Source: Candidatus Omnitrophota bacterium
GTDB taxonomy: Bacteria; Omnitrophota; Gorgyraeia; 1-14-0-20-64-10
Assembly (NCBI GenBank): GCA_016196465.1
Contig: JACPXR010000064.1
Coordinates: 1 to 33,559, forward strand
Direction: 5' to 3'
Length of the DNA: 33,559 bases
The notes beneath the pieces are model-generated. The model was given only the letters and a program-made list of their open reading frames with translations, was not told where the DNA came from and did not search any database. A program made the translations under genes and the position numbers. The stretch's first letter is position 1, and each line of letters begins with the position of its first letter. Positions 24,714 to 33,559 of the stretch are shown here, piece by piece.

Positions 24714-25181
24714 ATGCGATTATTCCGTAAGCCGAACAAGAAAGGTTTCACGCTCGTGGAGATCATGATCGTGGTTGCGATCATCGCCCTCTTGGCGGCG
24801 ATTGCGATCCCGAACCTCCTGCGGGCCCGTCACAATGCGAATGAAACGGCAGCCATCGGGGCGATGCGGACCCTCTCCACAGCGATGGAGTCTTTCCGGG
24901 CCGCTCAGACGCCTCCGACTTATCCGGCCCTCATCACGAACCTGAGCACGGCGGTTCCCGCCTATGTTTCCGCTTCTCTGACGGCCGCGACCGGGCCGGC
25001 GACGGCAAGGCAGGGGTATTTCTTCGCCTATGTCCGGACCAGCGCCAACACCTACACGCTGCAGGGGACCCCTGCGACGGTGGGGACCACCGGCACCCGG
25101 CGGTTCTACGTGGATCAGACCGGCGTGATCCGGGCCAATCCCGTGGGTGCTGCGGGTCCGGGAAGTCCGGAAATCCAGTGA
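24714..25181 (+). CDS. pilA: Major type IV pilin
   Basis: KKGFTLVEIMIVVAIIALLAAIAIPNLLRARHNANE; very strong SD AAAGGAGGA. Confidence 0.93.
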   Translation: MRLFRKPNKKGFTLVEIMIVVAIIALLAAIAIPNLLRARHNANETAAIGAMRTLSTAMESFRAAQTPPTYPALITNLSTAVPAYVSASLTAATGPATARQGYFFAYVRTSANTYTLQGTPATVGTTGTRRFYVDQTGVIRANPVGAAGPGSPEIQ

Positions 25182-25213
25182 TCGTGTAGGAGGCCGAAGT
25201 TTCAAGTTGCCTT

Positions 25214-25249
25214 CGGGCGGCGGGCTCTCGAAGAAAGGCCCGCCGCCCG
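25214..25249 (+). terminator. Strong GC stem-loop after pilA (attenuator/processing hairpin)
   Basis: CGGGCGGCGGGC - 12-nt loop - GCCCGCCGCCCG, perfect 12-bp stem, followed by TTGTGCTTC (weak T-run). Confidence 0.7.
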
Positions 25250-25278
25250 TTGTGCTTCAAGAGACAAGGGGCGAATCG

Positions 25279-25677
25279 ATGATCTCATTCATTCGAACGA
25301 AAAAGGGATTCACGCTCATTGAGGCGACGGTGGCCGCCCTCCTCGTGGGGATCGGAATCGTGGGGCTGATGGCGGCGTTCGCCTCGGGGCTGATCCTCCT
25401 GGAATCGAGCCACAACATGGCGGTGGCTTCCTCGGACGCGAGATCCGTTTTTGAGGAAATGCGGCGGTCCGCCGGCAGCGGGCTCAATCCGGTCGTGACG
25501 AAAAACTGGACGGCGTGGGCTCAGGGAAACGGACTCACCACCCTCACCAACGAGCAGATCACCGTCGCCTTTGAGAATCCCAACGCCGATCCCGTGCAGG
25601 CCACCGTGACGGTGAGGTGGTCCGAAAGGAACCGAAACCGCCAGGCGAACTTTGTGGGATTGGTGACCCGGAGATGA
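25279..25677 (+). CDS. Minor pilin, PilV-like
   Basis: KKGFTLIEATVAALLVGIGIVGLMAAFASGLILLE; ATGA overlap with next gene. Confidence 0.82.
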   Translation: MISFIRTKKGFTLIEATVAALLVGIGIVGLMAAFASGLILLESSHNMAVASSDARSVFEEMRRSAGSGLNPVVTKNWTAWAQGNGLTTLTNEQITVAFENPNADPVQATVTVRWSERNRNRQANFVGLVTRR

Positions 25678-26228
25678 AAGCAATGAAGATGAAGCACGGC
25701 TTCTCTCTGGCGGAGCTGTTGGTCGTGGTGGCGATCTTTTCCATCCTTGCTTCCGCCGTGGCGCTGGCCCTGGTCTCTTCCCAGAGAACGTGGGCCACGG
25801 GGTCCGGCCAGGCGGTCTTGACGGCCCAGTTGCGGCGGGCCCTGGACCGGATGAGCCGGGAATTGACCGAAAGCAAGACGAGCGAGATTCAGCGCCCGGC
25901 CCCCAACGGCCTCTTCGACGCCGCGGTCACCTTTCGGGTGCCGCAGGATCAAAACGGAGACGGCAACGTCCTGGACGCCAACGGAAACATTGGAGAGTGG
26001 TCCGGCTGGATCACCTACCGCGCCGCCCGCGTGGGCAGCGGCACCGCCTGCGTCCGGGAAGTGGCCGGGGCAAGCGAGGTGTTGGCCAGCAATGTTTCCA
26101 GCGTCCTTTTCCGGAGGCAGGCGGCGACTCCGGACGTGGTGGAGGTCCAGGTCTCCTGCTACGTCGTCACGGAAAAGGGACAGCAGATGCTCCGCAGCAT
26201 GAACACCCGCGTCAAGCTCCGGAATTGA
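25674..26228 (+). CDS. Minor pilin, PilW-like
   Basis: KHGFSLAELLVVVAIFSILASAVALALVSSQRTW..LDRMSREL. Confidence 0.82.
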   Translation: MKAMKMKHGFSLAELLVVVAIFSILASAVALALVSSQRTWATGSGQAVLTAQLRRALDRMSRELTESKTSEIQRPAPNGLFDAAVTFRVPQDQNGDGNVLDANGNIGEWSGWITYRAARVGSGTACVREVAGASEVLASNVSSVLFRRQAATPDVVEVQVSCYVVTEKGQQMLRSMNTRVKLRN

Positions 26229-26257
26229 TTCAAATTTAATCTCCCCTGCGGTAAAAT
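26229..26257 (+). promoter_or_regulatory. Putative sigma70-type promoter for pilM
   Basis: TTCAAA (26229-26234), 17-nt spacer, TAAAAT (26252-26257); TSS would fall at about the pilM ATG. Confidence 0.5.
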
Positions 26258-26263
26258 GCTTCA

Positions 26264-27301
26264 ATGTTCAGACCTCTCGCATCTTTTCAGAGTCTCTTGA
26301 AGCAGTCCGCTTCTTCCATCGGTTTGGACATCGGGAGCACCTCTGTCAAGGGACTCATCCTTCGCCAGACCTCCCCTTCCCTCAAAACGGCGCAAGCCGC
26401 TTTCCGGCCCTTGGCCCCCGGCGCGGGTCCCTCGGAGCGGACCAAGGCAATGGAGGAGGTCCTCCAGGCCCTCAACGCCAACTCGGTCCCTGTGACCACC
26501 GCCGTGGGGGGTCAGGGGGCGGTGCTGCGCTGGGTGGTCCTGCCGAAGATGACCCCTCAAGAGCTGAAGACCTCCCTGGCGTTCGAAGCGGAAAAACACA
26601 TCCCCTTTAAGCTGACCGAGGCGTACCTTGATTTCGCGATCCTGGGAGACCGGCCCGCGGGGAGGATGGAAATTCTCCTGGCCGCGGCGAGGAAGGAGCT
26701 GGTCGACGGTCACCTGGAGGCGGTGAAGACCTCCGGCATCCATCCGAAAGCGATCGACCTGGAAGCAGCTGCCCTGGCCAACGCCTGGAACGTGGGTCCC
26801 CCCGTCCCGAAGGATTTTTCAGGGGTCAGCGTCCTTCTCCATGTGGGGGCCCGGGGGACGATCATCAACTTTCTGGTGGGGGATCGGCTCCATTTCAGCC
26901 GGGAGATTCCCTATGGGGGCGACATCTTCACCCAGCAGATCGCGGAGGCCCTCGGCGTTGACGCTCCTTCCGCCGAGGGGATCAAATGCTCTCCGGGCGA
27001 GAAGGAGCCGCAGGTGAAGCAGGCGCTCCTTTCGCGCTGGGAGGAATGGCTGGCGCAGTGCCGGCTTTCTTTCGACTTCTATGAGAGCCAGTCCGGCCGG
27101 GGAGTGGAGCGGCTGGTCTTGAGCGGCGGCTCCGCCCCTTTGAGCGGATTCAAGGAGTGGATTGCTGAGGCGAGCGGTTTGCCGACGGAGCTTTGGAACC
27201 CTGTGGCGGCTTTTTCGAACTGCCTCGACCCAGGGATGCTGAAAGAGGCGGCGCGATGGGGGGTGGCTTTGGGGCTCGCCGCCAGAGGGCTTCCCGGGTG
27301 A
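26264..27301 (+). CDS. pilM: Type IV pilus actin-like assembly protein PilM
   Basis: SIGLDIGSTSVKGLILR; SLAFEAEKHIPFKLTEAYLDF; LVLSGGSAPLSGF. Confidence 0.94.
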   Translation: MFRPLASFQSLLKQSASSIGLDIGSTSVKGLILRQTSPSLKTAQAAFRPLAPGAGPSERTKAMEEVLQALNANSVPVTTAVGGQGAVLRWVVLPKMTPQELKTSLAFEAEKHIPFKLTEAYLDFAILGDRPAGRMEILLAAARKELVDGHLEAVKTSGIHPKAIDLEAAALANAWNVGPPVPKDFSGVSVLLHVGARGTIINFLVGDRLHFSREIPYGGDIFTQQIAEALGVDAPSAEGIKCSPGEKEPQVKQALLSRWEEWLAQCRLSFDFYESQSGRGVERLVLSGGSAPLSGFKEWIAEASGLPTELWNPVAAFSNCLDPGMLKEAARWGVALGLAARGLPG

Positions 27302-27930
27302 CCCTCCGGTTGAATCTCATGCCCACCTCGGAACAGGCGGCGCGGTCCGTCATCCCTGACCTTCCCTGGAGGGAGATCGGCATGGCGGCGGGGGCCTTGC
27401 TTTTCCTCTATTCTTCCTGGACGATTCTCGCCCAGCGCGTTCAGTCGCGTCAGCTGGCTCGCCTCTTGGCTGAGATGGAGACCCTGGCCCCCCAGCGCTC
27501 GGAGTTCGAAAAGGTCCAAACCGCCCTTCGGGCCCTCCAGAACCGGTCCAATGTGATGAAGGGTCTCAAGGCCGCCCAGGCCCAGTGGGCGCCGCGCCTC
27601 AACCTTCTCTCGGACGCGCTGGTTTCCGATCTGTGGTTTACCCACCTGCGGTTCGGCCTAGCGCAGACGGGGGAAGCGTCCGGGCAGCCCGAAGCCCCCG
27701 AGATGAGCCCGGCCCCGCCGGCGGGGCCCCTTCTTTTGCTGCAGGGCTCCGCCTTGGTCGGCGGCGAGGGAAAGCCGGCGGCGGTGAGCCGCTTCCTCCA
27801 GCGGCTCAAGGAGCATCCCGAATTTTCTCGGTGGTTCAGCGGCATGGAGCTCAAAGGGGTGGAGCAGCGCCGGGTGGGGCAGGAGGAGGTCAGCGATTTT
27901 CTGCTGGCCCTGACTCCGAGCCAGGGGTGA
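27298..27930 (+). CDS. pilN: Type IV pilus assembly protein PilN
   Basis: GTGA overlap; N-term VTLRLNLMP (PilN xxxNLLP-like), one TM, coiled coil. Confidence 0.85.
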   Translation: MTLRLNLMPTSEQAARSVIPDLPWREIGMAAGALLFLYSSWTILAQRVQSRQLARLLAEMETLAPQRSEFEKVQTALRALQNRSNVMKGLKAAQAQWAPRLNLLSDALVSDLWFTHLRFGLAQTGEASGQPEAPEMSPAPPAGPLLLLQGSALVGGEGKPAAVSRFLQRLKEHPEFSRWFSGMELKGVEQRRVGQEEVSDFLLALTPSQG

Positions 27931-27934
27931 ACGG

Positions 27935-28516
27935 ATGCCCAAGGGTCTGACCCCTCAAGAGCAGCGGAAAATCCTGATCGCCCTCGGGGGCGCCCTCGCC
28001 GTGCTGGCATGGTTGATCCTGGTCCTGATTCCGGTTCAGAGCTCTTTGGCGGGGATCCGGCCCCAGGTGATCGATTTGAAGGATCAGCTCGGCAGCTTGC
28101 GCCAGGGGCTCAACCAGCTGCCGGCCATGGAGGAGGAGCTCAAGCGCCTCTTTGCCGAATACGAGCTGCCGGCGACGAACCTTTCTCCGGAGGAACAGCT
28201 TCCTCAGCTCTTGGAGAACATCGCCCAGCTGGCCAGGGCCTCCCAGGTCCGGTTGGTGGCGGTCAAGCCCAAAGCCGACTTGAGCCTCCTCGCTCCGGGC
28301 CCCAGCGGGTATCTGGAGCTTCCGGTTCAAATGGAGGCCTCGGGCGGCTATCACGCGATCGGCTCCTTTCTCGACGCCATGGAGAGATCCAAAAGTCTTG
28401 TGCGGGTGCTGGAGCTTCAGATGGAGCCCTCTTCGGAGGATTTGTGGCATCATCAGGCGATTCTGATTCTCCAGCTGTATCTGGTGCCCTCCGCAGGCCA
28501 GGGGGTGGGGGAATGA
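27935..28516 (+). CDS. pilO: Type IV pilus assembly protein PilO
   Basis: N-terminal TM, coiled coil, position between PilN and PilP; GGYHAIGSFLDAMERSKSLVRVLELQM. Confidence 0.85.
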   Translation: MPKGLTPQEQRKILIALGGALAVLAWLILVLIPVQSSLAGIRPQVIDLKDQLGSLRQGLNQLPAMEEELKRLFAEYELPATNLSPEEQLPQLLENIAQLARASQVRLVAVKPKADLSLLAPGPSGYLELPVQMEASGGYHAIGSFLDAMERSKSLVRVLELQMEPSSEDLWHHQAILILQLYLVPSAGQGVGE

Positions 28517-28908
28517 GGCGGCGGAGCGTTCTTCCTCTGTCGATCGGCCTCCTCACCGCTCATCTGGCCGGCCTGTCCGTGGCGCGCGCAGAATACGCCC
28601 CCAAGGGCAAGCGGGATCCATTTGTCCCCTTGGTCACGGAAGCGGGGCAGCGGATCCACCCCCCAGGACTCGATGAGGAGGTCTCGGAGGGGGTGGCCGG
28701 ACTCTCCCTGCAGGGAATCGTCTGGGACCCGAACCCCAAGGCGGAGTCCTACGCGGTGATCAATGGACAAGTGGTCCGGGAGATGGACGAAATCGACGGC
28801 ATGAAGGTGGTCAAGATTGAACCCATGAGCGTCACGGTTCTGGTCGAAGGGCAGCCCCACGAGCTCGCCCTCCACCAGCCCGAACCAGAGGAGACGAAAA
28901 GCCCATGA
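28513..28908 (+). CDS. pilP: Type IV pilus assembly protein PilP
   Basis: ATGA overlap; KGKRDPFVPL and LQGIVWDPNPKAESYAVINGQVV PilP-like. Confidence 0.87.
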   Translation: MRRRSVLPLSIGLLTAHLAGLSVARAEYAPKGKRDPFVPLVTEAGQRIHPPGLDEEVSEGVAGLSLQGIVWDPNPKAESYAVINGQVVREMDEIDGMKVVKIEPMSVTVLVEGQPHELALHQPEPEETKSP

Positions 28909-30599
28909 GATTCTTCCGGGCCTTCATCACTTTTTTCGTCGTCGCGGGCCTTGCCGTTTTCCCCGGCGCGGCGGGGGGCCAGGAGGAGGAGAAGGAAGCT
29001 CCCCCGGTTCAGGTCGCCCAGATGGCTCTTCCGGAGCTTCCTGAGCTTTCCCTGATTTCGCTGGATTTCAAGGAGGCGGAGATCGGGACGGTCCTTCAGG
29101 CGATGGCCCGGAAGGCCAAGATCAACATCGTCCTCGGCAAGGAGGTGGCCGGTTTTGTCACGATCCACCTGGAGGATGTCACCTGGGAGCAGGCCCTCGA
29201 CGTGATCGTCAAGACCTACGGCTTCGCCTATGAGAAGGATGAGAATGTGATCCTGGTGAGCACCCTCGAGGACCTGAAGACCCGCCGGCAGGCGGTCAAG
29301 GAACTGGTGGACATTGAGCCGGTGACGACGAAGGTGATCTATCTGAAGTACCTCGACGCGGCGGACGTGAAGGCCTTTCTGGAGCCCCAGCTCACCGCCC
29401 AGGGGAAGATCTCGGTCCTGGAGATGACAGGCCAGAAAGGATGGAGCTTTGGAACGGGGGAGGCCGGTTCCAGCGGCACGGAGGAGTCCAAGGAACGCCA
29501 GGAGCGGGAGAAAGCCCGTTCCAAGGCGGTGGTGATCACCGACACCCCGACGACGATCGACCGGCTCGAGAAGATCCTCATGAAGATTGACGTGATGCCC
29601 AAGCAGATCCTCATCGAGTCGCGCGTGATGGAGGTGAACCGGGACCTTTTGCGGGACTTGGGGATTGAGCTCGGGACCGGCAGCAGCTCGACGACCCTGA
29701 GCACTTCCGCCGGATTCGTTTCGAGCACCGGCGCCCGGACGTTCAGCCAGCAGGTCTTGGAGGAAAAAGCCGAGGCGGCCAATTCCAATTTCGGCGGATC
29801 GGTGTTGAGCCAGTTTTTGACCCCATCGATCTTTGTGCCGGAGACAACGGGTCTCACCGCGGCGAATACCGGATTGTCCCTGGTCCTGCGCAAGCTCAGA
29901 GGGACCCAGCTGGAGATGCTGATCCGGGCCCTGGAGGAGGACGTCCGGACGAACACCCTGTCGGCGCCGAACGTCCTCACCTTGAGCGGGCAGGAAGCGA
30001 GGATTCTTGTGGGAACGAAATACCCCATTCTCGAGACGCAGGTCTCGGGGACGGACTCCACCACCACGACCACCTCCCTGGCGTACTACCAGAACATCGG
30101 CATCGAGCTCTACGTCGTTCCGCAGGTGAGTGGCGACAAGCACATCGACATGATCATCCATCCGGTCGTTTCCACCCGGACCGGAACGGTCGGAACCAAC
30201 GCCTACCCGATTCTGGATGTCCGGGAGGCGGAGACGCAGATCATTTCTGAAAACGGCGAGACGATCGTCATCGGCGGGCTCTTGAAGGATTTGAAGGCCA
30301 AGTCGAGAATCGGTCTGCCGTTTCTGGGGAAGCTGCCTTTGGTGGGCCCCCTTTTCTCCCGGTCCACGACGGATCTGGAGAAAATCGATCTTTTGATCTT
30401 CATCACGGCCCGCATTGTGGAACCGGGCTCTACCACTCCCGAGGAGGTTCAGCGCCTGCAGAAGAAGTATCAGGAATTTGTAGAGGCGCAGCGTCCCCGG
30501 AGGAGACCCAGACCCGCTTCCGTCCGTCGTCCGGCGAAGGCCAAGGCCGAAACGGAGCCACCGAAGGGCAACCGCGGTTTCTTGAAGAAGATACCCTGA
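28905..30599 (+). CDS. pilQ: Type IV pilus secretin PilQ
   Basis: STN-like domain LDFKEAEIGTVLQAMARKAKINIVL; secretin core PKQILIESRVMEV..VGTKYPI..NGETIVIGGLLKD..GKLPLVGPLFSRS. Confidence 0.95.
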   Translation: MRFFRAFITFFVVAGLAVFPGAAGGQEEEKEAPPVQVAQMALPELPELSLISLDFKEAEIGTVLQAMARKAKINIVLGKEVAGFVTIHLEDVTWEQALDVIVKTYGFAYEKDENVILVSTLEDLKTRRQAVKELVDIEPVTTKVIYLKYLDAADVKAFLEPQLTAQGKISVLEMTGQKGWSFGTGEAGSSGTEESKERQEREKARSKAVVITDTPTTIDRLEKILMKIDVMPKQILIESRVMEVNRDLLRDLGIELGTGSSSTTLSTSAGFVSSTGARTFSQQVLEEKAEAANSNFGGSVLSQFLTPSIFVPETTGLTAANTGLSLVLRKLRGTQLEMLIRALEEDVRTNTLSAPNVLTLSGQEARILVGTKYPILETQVSGTDSTTTTTSLAYYQNIGIELYVVPQVSGDKHIDMIIHPVVSTRTGTVGTNAYPILDVREAETQIISENGETIVIGGLLKDLKAKSRIGLPFLGKLPLVGPLFSRSTTDLEKIDLLIFITARIVEPGSTTPEEVQRLQKKYQEFVEAQRPRRRPRPASVRRPAKAKAETEPPKGNRGFLKKIP

Positions 30600-30628
30600 G
30601 AAGGGCCTGATCCTAAGAGTTTCCTTTC

Positions 30629-32008
30629 GTGACGAAGACCGTCAAGGCCTACGCCGTTTTCCTTCCGGAGCTCCGCCAGCTCCTTTCCTCGGGCGACACC
30701 GGCACCCTGAAATCGGTCCTCAGGGAGATCAATCCCGTGGATCTGGCCGAAGGGTGGAAGCTCTTGAGCCGGGAGGAACAGCTCTCCTTCTTTCAGGTCC
30801 TCTCCACCCGGGGGGCGGTGGTGGTGTTCGAGGAGCTGGATGTGGAGGACCAGATCTTCCTCCTCCAGGCGATGGGGGAGCAGGCCACCGGCCAGATGGT
30901 GAACGAGCTTCCCCCGGGCGAGGTGGCCCATCTTCTGCGGAAACTTCCTCCAAGGGTCGTCCGGCGCTTCAAAAATCTCGTCAAGCTCCAGGAGGCGACC
31001 GACCGCCTGGAGCAGGTCCTCTCCTACCCTCCCCGCACCGCCGGCTCCCTCATGCACACCGAGACGGTCCGCCTGAAGGAAAACCTGACCGCCTCGCAGG
31101 CCCTGGAGATGATCCAGGCGGTGACCCGCATCCACGTCCACGAGGCGGGGATCCTTTCCACCTTGTATGTGGTCAACGGCCAGGGGGTCCTGGCGGGGTT
31201 TGTCACCCTTCAGGCACTGGTCGCCGCTCCGCACGACGCCAGGATCGGGGAGCTGATGAACTCCGCCCGGGCGATTTCGATTCAGGCGGCCGCCGACCAG
31301 GAGGAGGCGGCCCGCCTCGTCTCCAAATACAACCTCATCTCCGCGCCGGTGGTGGACGGCGAGGGGCGTCTGGTGGGGGTCCTCCTCATCGACGACGTCC
31401 TGGACATCATCCACCAGGAGGCGAGCGAAGACATCGCCAAGATGGTGGGAACCCGGCCCGAGGAGTTCAGCCGGCAGACGATCCTCCGGGCCGTGTGGCT
31501 CCGCCTGCCGTGGCTGGTCGCTTCGATCATCGGGGGATTCATCGTCTCGATCGTCATCAAGCAGTTTGAGGGGACTTTGTTGAAGATGGTGGCGCTGGCC
31601 TCCTTTCTCCCGCTCATCGCGGCGATGGGAGGCAACGTCGGCGCTCAGTCGGCCACCATCGTGGTCCGGGGGCTGGCGATGGGGCAGGTCCGCGCGGGGG
31701 GGTGGTGGGGCGTGATGCTGCGGGAGATGAGGGTGGGGCTTATTCTGGGGCTCTCTTATGGAGCGCTGGTGGGAGCCCTGGCCTACCTTCTTTATGGAGG
31801 AAATCTGGGGTGGCTCTTCTGCGCCGTCGTGGCCGCCGGGATGCTCACTTCCATGACCGTGGCCGCCACCATCGGGGCGGTGGAGCCCTTTCTCTTTGAA
31901 AAGCTCGGGATCGACCCCGCGACGGCCACCGGCCCCCTCATCACCACGACGACCGATTTGATCGCCACTTCCGCGTATCTCACTTTGGCAACCGTGATCT
32001 TGTTGTGA
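30629..32008 (+). CDS. mgtE: Magnesium transporter MgtE
   Basis: GTG start; MgtE N-domain, CBS pair (ISAPVVDGEGRLVGVLLIDDVLDIIHQEASEDIAKM), LIAAMGGNVGAQSATIVVRGLAMG. Confidence 0.95.
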   Translation: MTKTVKAYAVFLPELRQLLSSGDTGTLKSVLREINPVDLAEGWKLLSREEQLSFFQVLSTRGAVVVFEELDVEDQIFLLQAMGEQATGQMVNELPPGEVAHLLRKLPPRVVRRFKNLVKLQEATDRLEQVLSYPPRTAGSLMHTETVRLKENLTASQALEMIQAVTRIHVHEAGILSTLYVVNGQGVLAGFVTLQALVAAPHDARIGELMNSARAISIQAAADQEEAARLVSKYNLISAPVVDGEGRLVGVLLIDDVLDIIHQEASEDIAKMVGTRPEEFSRQTILRAVWLRLPWLVASIIGGFIVSIVIKQFEGTLLKMVALASFLPLIAAMGGNVGAQSATIVVRGLAMGQVRAGGWWGVMLREMRVGLILGLSYGALVGALAYLLYGGNLGWLFCAVVAAGMLTSMTVAATIGAVEPFLFEKLGIDPATATGPLITTTTDLIATSAYLTLATVILL

Positions 32009-32022
32009 AAGGAGATCTTTCC

Positions 32023-32322
32023 ATGAAACGAGGATGGATTCAAATTTCAGCGGCGGGGCTCGCCCTGGGTCTGGCTTGGGCGGGGGCGACCGCCCAGACC
32101 TACAGGCCTGCGCCCACTTCAAGGCCGAGGGCTTCGGATCAAGAGGAAGAGAGCTTTGAGCGGTCAGTGGACTTGGACCGATTTCGAAAGGGAAACTACG
32201 GGTGGGACACGCAGGAGCTGGTCGCCAGCGGCCTCACCGCTCTCCACCGGGAGCACGAGGAGATCTTAAAGGAGCTCCGGGGGCTTCGGAGGAAGGTGGA
32301 AGAACTTGAGGAGGGACGATGA
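32023..32322 (+). CDS. Small exported hypothetical protein
   Basis: SD AAAGGAG; signal peptide MKRGWIQISAAGLALGLAWAGATA; C-terminal coiled coil; ATGA overlap with rng. Confidence 0.65.
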   Translation: MKRGWIQISAAGLALGLAWAGATAQTYRPAPTSRPRASDQEEESFERSVDLDRFRKGNYGWDTQELVASGLTALHREHEEILKELRGLRRKVEELEEGR

Positions 32323-33559
32323 GGGAACTTCTCATCAATGTGGAACCCAGGGAGATCCGGTCGGCCGTTCTGGTCGAGGGGGTCTTCGAAGAGCTTTTTG
32401 TGGAACGGGCTTCCCCGGCTCCCCTGTTGGGCAACGTCTACAAGGGGAAGGTGACTTCGGTGGTTCCGGGGATCCGGGCCGCCTTTGTGGACGTGGGGAT
32501 CGGGAAGAACGGGTTTCTGTACCTGACCGACATCGTGGGCCCGACGCCGGAAGTGGAAGAAACGGTCCATCTCGAGGGGCCCCGTCCGGCGGTCCCCCTA
32601 CACGCCTCCGCGCAGCCCCGGATTCAGGACTTGGTCCGGGTCGGGCAGGAGGTTCTCGTCCAAGTGATCAAGGAGCCGATCGGAACGAAGGGGCCGCGCC
32701 TGACGACCCACCTCACCCTGCCGGGGCGCTTCATCGTCCTCATGCCGCTGGACGCGACGTTCGGCGTTTCCAAGCGGGTGGACGATCCCAAGGAGAGGGA
32801 CCGCCTGCGGAGTCTGGTGAAGGAGCTTCACCCGCCCCAGGACATCGGGGTGATTGTTCGGACCGCCGCGGACGGGGCGACCCGCAAGCAGCTCTACCGG
32901 GACTTGAGGTTCCTCGTCGCCCTCTGGAAGCGGATCAAGGTCCGGTCGGTGAGGGCCCCCTCCCCTTCGCTGATCCACGAGGAGTACAACCTCCCTCTTC
33001 GGATCGTCCGGGACAACCTGTCCGAGGATGTGGCGAAGATCATCGTTGATTCCAAGGAGGAGTTCCGGAAGCTTAACCGCTTCCTCGCCCAGACCGAGCC
33101 CCACATGCGCTCGCGGGTGGAGTTGTACCATCACGAGATCCCCCTCTTTGAGAAGCGGGGCCTCGAGCGGGAGGTGGAGAAGATCTACAACCGGAAGGTG
33201 GAGCTTCCCAGCGGCGGGACGGTGGTGATCGAGCAGACGGAGAGTCTCGTCGCCATCGACGTCAACAGCGGAAAGTTTACCGGAAGAAGAAACCTGGAGG
33301 AGACCGCCTTCGTCACCAACATGGAGGCGGCCAAGGAGATTCCCCGTCAGGTCCGCCTGAGGGACTTGGGTGGCATCCTCATCATGGACTTCATCGACAT
33401 GAACTCGCAGTCCCACCGGCAGAAGGTGTTCAACACCCTGCAGAATGCCTTCCGGAAGGACCGGGCGAAGACGAACCTGATCTTCCTCTCCGAATTCGGC
33501 CTCGTGGAGATGACGAGGCAGCGGGTCCGGCGCTCCCTGGAGTCGGTCTCCTTCCAGGA
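32319..33559 (+). CDS. rng: Ribonuclease E/G family protein, truncated by window end
   Basis: MRELLINVEPREIRSAVLVEGVFEELFVER..LLGNVYKGKVTSVVPGIRAAFVDVG; catalytic VAIDVNSGKFTG and LIMDFIDMN; open through 33559, hence absent from the ORF track. Confidence 0.95.
   Translation, partial: MRELLINVEPREIRSAVLVEGVFEELFVERASPAPLLGNVYKGKVTSVVPGIRAAFVDVGIGKNGFLYLTDIVGPTPEVEETVHLEGPRPAVPLHASAQPRIQDLVRVGQEVLVQVIKEPIGTKGPRLTTHLTLPGRFIVLMPLDATFGVSKRVDDPKERDRLRSLVKELHPPQDIGVIVRTAADGATRKQLYRDLRFLVALWKRIKVRSVRAPSPSLIHEEYNLPLRIVRDNLSEDVAKIIVDSKEEFRKLNRFLAQTEPHMRSRVELYHHEIPLFEKRGLEREVEKIYNRKVELPSGGTVVIEQTESLVAIDVNSGKFTGRRNLEETAFVTNMEAAKEIPRQVRLRDLGGILIMDFIDMNSQSHRQKVFNTLQNAFRKDRAKTNLIFLSEFGLVEMTRQRVRRSLESVSFQ

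Noticed and set aside
1-33559. tRNA/rRNA genes, insertion sequences, integrases, phage genes, CRISPR arrays
   Set aside because: None recognised on either strand. The excisionase-type HTH at 15789 has no integrase nearby and is better read as a regulator.

Overview
High-GC bacterial chromosomal segment, apparently Gram-negative because it encodes a secretin, an outer-membrane beta-barrel and T4P alignment proteins. Block A (1-5127): rod-shape operon mreB-mreC-mreD-mrdA(PBP2)-rodA. Block B (5221-10543): PilX/DUF4900-like exported protein plus a small anchored protein, convergent with a minus-strand operon of subtilase (S8), pseudopilin-like protein, secreted beta-propeller-like protein and a stand-alone subtilase-prodomain-like protein. 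Block C (10681-15744): a histidine kinase disrupted at its DHp/H-box, an exported coiled-coil/beta-barrel gene pair, an exported 11-residue-repeat protein preceded by what reads as a c-di-GMP-I (GEMM-I) riboswitch, and two tandem single-domain response regulators. Block D (15789-30599): type IV pilus locus HTH / degenerate HAMP-GAF-GGDEF / pilT / stand-alone MshEN-like / pilB / pilB / pilC / pseudopilin / pilin / pilA / pilV-like / pilW-like / pilM-N-O-P-Q. Then mgtE, a small exported protein and a 3'-truncated RNase E/G gene, which is absent from the ORF track because it runs off the window. Most interesting: (1) the GEMM-I riboswitch controlling an uncharacterised exported hendecad-repeat protein; (2) a T4P locus carrying a degenerate GGDEF and a stand-alone MshEN-like protein; (3) the subtilase operon with a separate prodomain-like ORF and a C-terminal EGxVxY tail shared with the convergent neighbour; (4) pilA mRNA apparently bracketed by 5' and 3' stem-loops; (5) a histidine kinase that has lost its phospho-acceptor region. 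All homology statements come from reading motifs by eye; no searches were run.
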